Positions 62,109 through 64,000 of a stretch of DNA of 64,000 nucleotides are shown piece after piece. Every line of letters begins with the position of its first letter. Within the stretch, counting starts at the first letter, position 1. Below the pieces are notes generated by a model, which saw only the letters and a program-made list of their open reading frames with translations, ran no database searches and was not told where the DNA came from. This DNA is from Panorpa germanica (lineage: Eukaryota > Arthropoda > Insecta > Mecoptera > Panorpidae). Location: contig OY783214.1 of the NCBI GenBank assembly GCA_963678705.1, positions 2,046,001-2,110,000 on the forward strand. Reading direction: 5' to 3'. The position numbers and the translations under genes were made by a program.

Positions 62109-63767
62109 TCAGTATTCAAGTTCGTCTTGAACTGTGATGCTATTTAAATGTGGGTTTTTTTCAACATTGTGATGTATTGGTATGATGGTTTTGGGTGTTT
62201 CTAATATGTTTTTAGGAATATTTATTATTGCTTTTATTTGTGATATCAAATCGTTTCCGATTAAACCATCAAAGTCATTTGAGAACTTGAATAGATAAAT
62301 CTTGGTGAAACCTTGTGTTTTGAATATCGGGAATATCGGAATCTCAGCTACCTGCGTATGCGTGGTAGTTTGATGTGGTGTTTGTATAACGAAACTTTCA
62401 TTTGTTATATATTCCTTGTAGTGTTTATATGCGAATTTGGGGTTTAGTATTGTTGTAGAAGATCCGGTGTCGATGAGTAGTTTCGCTTGTAATGATTTGA
62501 TGTATATGTATGGCAATTCATCGTTTTTATTTGTATTAATCATTATAAGTTTGGGTCTTATTGGTGGATCCAGTGGAAAATCCTCATTATCTTCTTTTTC
62601 AATAACATCTTCTTCTTGATAGTAATTAACACATTGATTTTCATGTAATGTTGGTTCATTGGGTTCGTATGAGTATTCGTCTGGCTCATATTGGGGTTCT
62701 GGTAACGGCAAGTGATGTAAGCGCGTCATTTGTGACGTTTCCATGGGTTCGTGCGGTCTGTTGTCCACGTTTCTCTGTTGCCATGGGGTCTGTTGTGTAG
62801 TACGGTTGTACTGCTGTTGTACTGGTCGTTGTTGTGTTGGTGGGTATGACCTTGGATGCCATGCGTTACGATTCGGTGGTTGTTGTGTTTGTTGTATTTG
62901 CGATGGTTTGTATGGAGGTTGGTTAGTAACTTGAGGTCTTGGCTGCTGATGCATCGTCTGTTGTGGACGTTGTTGATTGACAAATGGTTTTGATCTCCAA
63001 TTGTTTTCATGTTTGTTAACAGGTTTTTGAGGGTTATTGTATTTAACTGTTGTATTCTTTGGATTAACATTTCGTTGTCTATTGTATGATACGTTTTCTT
63101 CAGTTAATACAATTTTCCATGCATCTTTCATAGTTTGAGGATCTCGTGCTCGAACCTGGTTGCCAAAGCTTCCTCTTAATCCGATAACAAAGCGTTTCAA
63201 AATTACTTTAATAAAGAGTGTTTGTTTAGTATGTAATGCAATGGGTTGTAGCTCATTCTGTTGTATATATGCTAATAAAGCGGCTTGATGTTCCAAACAG
63301 CGATTATAATAATTTATGGGTGTTTCATTGTCATGTTGATAGAGATCAGAAACTTCTATGAGGAGAGTAACATCATCTCGTTGGTCTCCAAAGTTGTTTA
63401 TCAGAACTTGTTTTAATTCATTCCAGGTTGTGATACCTTTTCCCGTGACTACGGCTTCTGCTTCATGGGTGAGTCGTGTTAAAACAATTTCCGTTATGCA
63501 TTCTTGTATGTTTGGGTCACTCTCTCCGTACAGAGCTTGTACTTTTTCGACTTGTCTGATAAAATCAGGCAATTTCGCTGGGGTTCCGTCGTATCTCTGT
63601 ATGATTTGTAGATAGACGTTATCTATTTTTGGCGTTTCTGTTCTGGGGGGTCTGTATTTTTCTCTTTGACGATTTAGCTGGTCTTGTTGAATCTGAAGTC
63701 TTGCTTCGTTGTCTTCACATCGTTTATAAAGGCGTTGGATTTCGTCGATTAATGCATCTTGTGACAT
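62109..63767 (-). CDS. Gag-protease of the provirus (552 aa)
   Basis: Starts at ATG 63767 (M-S-Q-D-A-L-I-D-E-I) and ends at 62109. The N-terminal part has a coiled-coil-like stretch (~10-40). A Gag core (~50-230) contains R-Y-D-G-T-P-A-K-L-P-D-F and W-N-E-L-K-Q-V-L-I-N-N-F, followed by a Gln/Pro/Arg-rich region (~240-345) and an acidic segment. An aspartic protease motif L-L-I-D-T-G-S-S-T-T-I-L lies near residue 440 in the same frame. No CCHC knuckle is visible, as in several errantivirus Gags, the Arg/Gln-rich region probably binding RNA instead. Intact frame. Pol follows after a frame change. Confidence 0.82.
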   Translation of the reverse strand: MSQDALIDEIQRLYKRCEDNEARLQIQQDQLNRQREKYRPPRTETPKIDNVYLQIIQRYDGTPAKLPDFIRQVEKVQALYGESDPNIQECITEIVLTRLTHEAEAVVTGKGITTWNELKQVLINNFGDQRDDVTLLIEVSDLYQHDNETPINYYNRCLEHQAALLAYIQQNELQPIALHTKQTLFIKVILKRFVIGLRGSFGNQVRARDPQTMKDAWKIVLTEENVSYNRQRNVNPKNTTVKYNNPQKPVNKHENNWRSKPFVNQQRPQQTMHQQPRPQVTNQPPYKPSQIQQTQQPPNRNAWHPRSYPPTQQRPVQQQYNRTTQQTPWQQRNVDNRPHEPMETSQMTRLHHLPLPEPQYEPDEYSYEPNEPTLHENQCVNYYQEEDVIEKEDNEDFPLDPPIRPKLIMINTNKNDELPYIYIKSLQAKLLIDTGSSTTILNPKFAYKHYKEYITNESFVIQTPHQTTTHTQVAEIPIFPIFKTQGFTKIYLFKFSNDFDGLIGNDLISQIKAIINIPKNILETPKTIIPIHHNVEKNPHLNSITVQDELEY

Positions 63768-64000
63768 CTTGATTGCTTTTTCTTTTCACTTTTTATTTTA
63801 CACTTTTAATATATGCACTGAGTATGATTCAATGGGACAATATTTGGGCAAAATATAAATGAAAAATGACTTGCTGCGTGACTGTGAGTAGTAGTATTGC
63901 GGCGATGATAATTTTCATTGTTGTGAAGGTTATGGTGTTCCTCTATAGCGGGATACAGCTTGCGTTGATTCTGCGCCTCTATAGTGGGCTGCGTACTGCG
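63768..64000 (-). other. Provirus leader, cut by window edge
   Basis: The minus-strand region upstream of gag. CCTCTATAG-GGG occurs twice (about 63943 and 63977) in this GC-richer part. The 5' LTR and primer-binding site should lie beyond 64000. Confidence 0.4.

Noticed and set aside
1..64000. CRISPR arrays, bacterial operons, rRNA genes
   Set aside because: None seen. The tandem repeats present lack spacer structure, and all content is eukaryotic in type.

Overview
This is an AT-rich animal genomic window, almost certainly from an insect. The evidence is the mix of transposable elements: jockey-type LINEs, a BEL/Pao element, an errantivirus-like endogenous retrovirus with env, mariner, tRNA-derived SINEs and TA-target MITEs. 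I cannot name the order or species from sequence alone.

The only host gene I can support runs on the minus strand across nearly the whole window. It is an ABCA-subfamily (ABC transporter, full-size class) gene. I recovered ten consecutive internal exons by combining splice sites, reading phase and alignment to the remembered ABCA domain plan: 56766-56921, 53962-54196, 53250-53402, 33632-33825, 22487-22610, 16547-16657, 14165-14319, 9265-9419, 1976-2045 and 1820-1883. All nine junctions are phase-compatible and no exon contains a stop. The first four exons encode the distal part of transmembrane domain 1. The last six encode nucleotide-binding domain 1 (NBD1), and in this NBD1 every canonical ATPase motif (Walker A, Q-loop, signature, Walker B, H-loop) is replaced. 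The 5' exons lie beyond the right edge. TMD2 and NBD2 should lie beyond the left edge.

The introns (up to 19.4 kb) are filled with mobile elements. From left to right they include: a gag fragment at the edge; a SINE; jockey tails; a recent internally deleted LTR element (4612-8809) with one 707-codon mosaic ORF; a related LTR remnant; a possible Helitron end; jockey and mariner remnants; several copies of a second LINE family; a SINE and a jockey element (19.5-22.4 kb); a gypsy-like pol remnant (25.5-27.8 kb); a 364-bp MITE; and a jockey ORF that keeps its endonuclease but has lost its polymerase (30.4-31.5 kb).

The intron at 33.8-53.2 kb holds a nested structure. A DNA element with ~740-bp terminal inverted repeats and a TA target duplication (33995-51719) encodes a PIN-like plus CXC-domain protein. 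A BEL/Pao array of the form LTR-internal-LTR-internal-LTR (36698-50861, period exactly 6818 bp, flanked by one 5-bp duplication) is inserted into it. At the right end a minus-strand errantivirus-like provirus (about 57.25 kb to beyond the edge) has open gag and env frames but a broken pol.

No tRNA or rRNA gene, CRISPR array or bacterial-type operon was seen. Boundaries of degraded elements are approximate.
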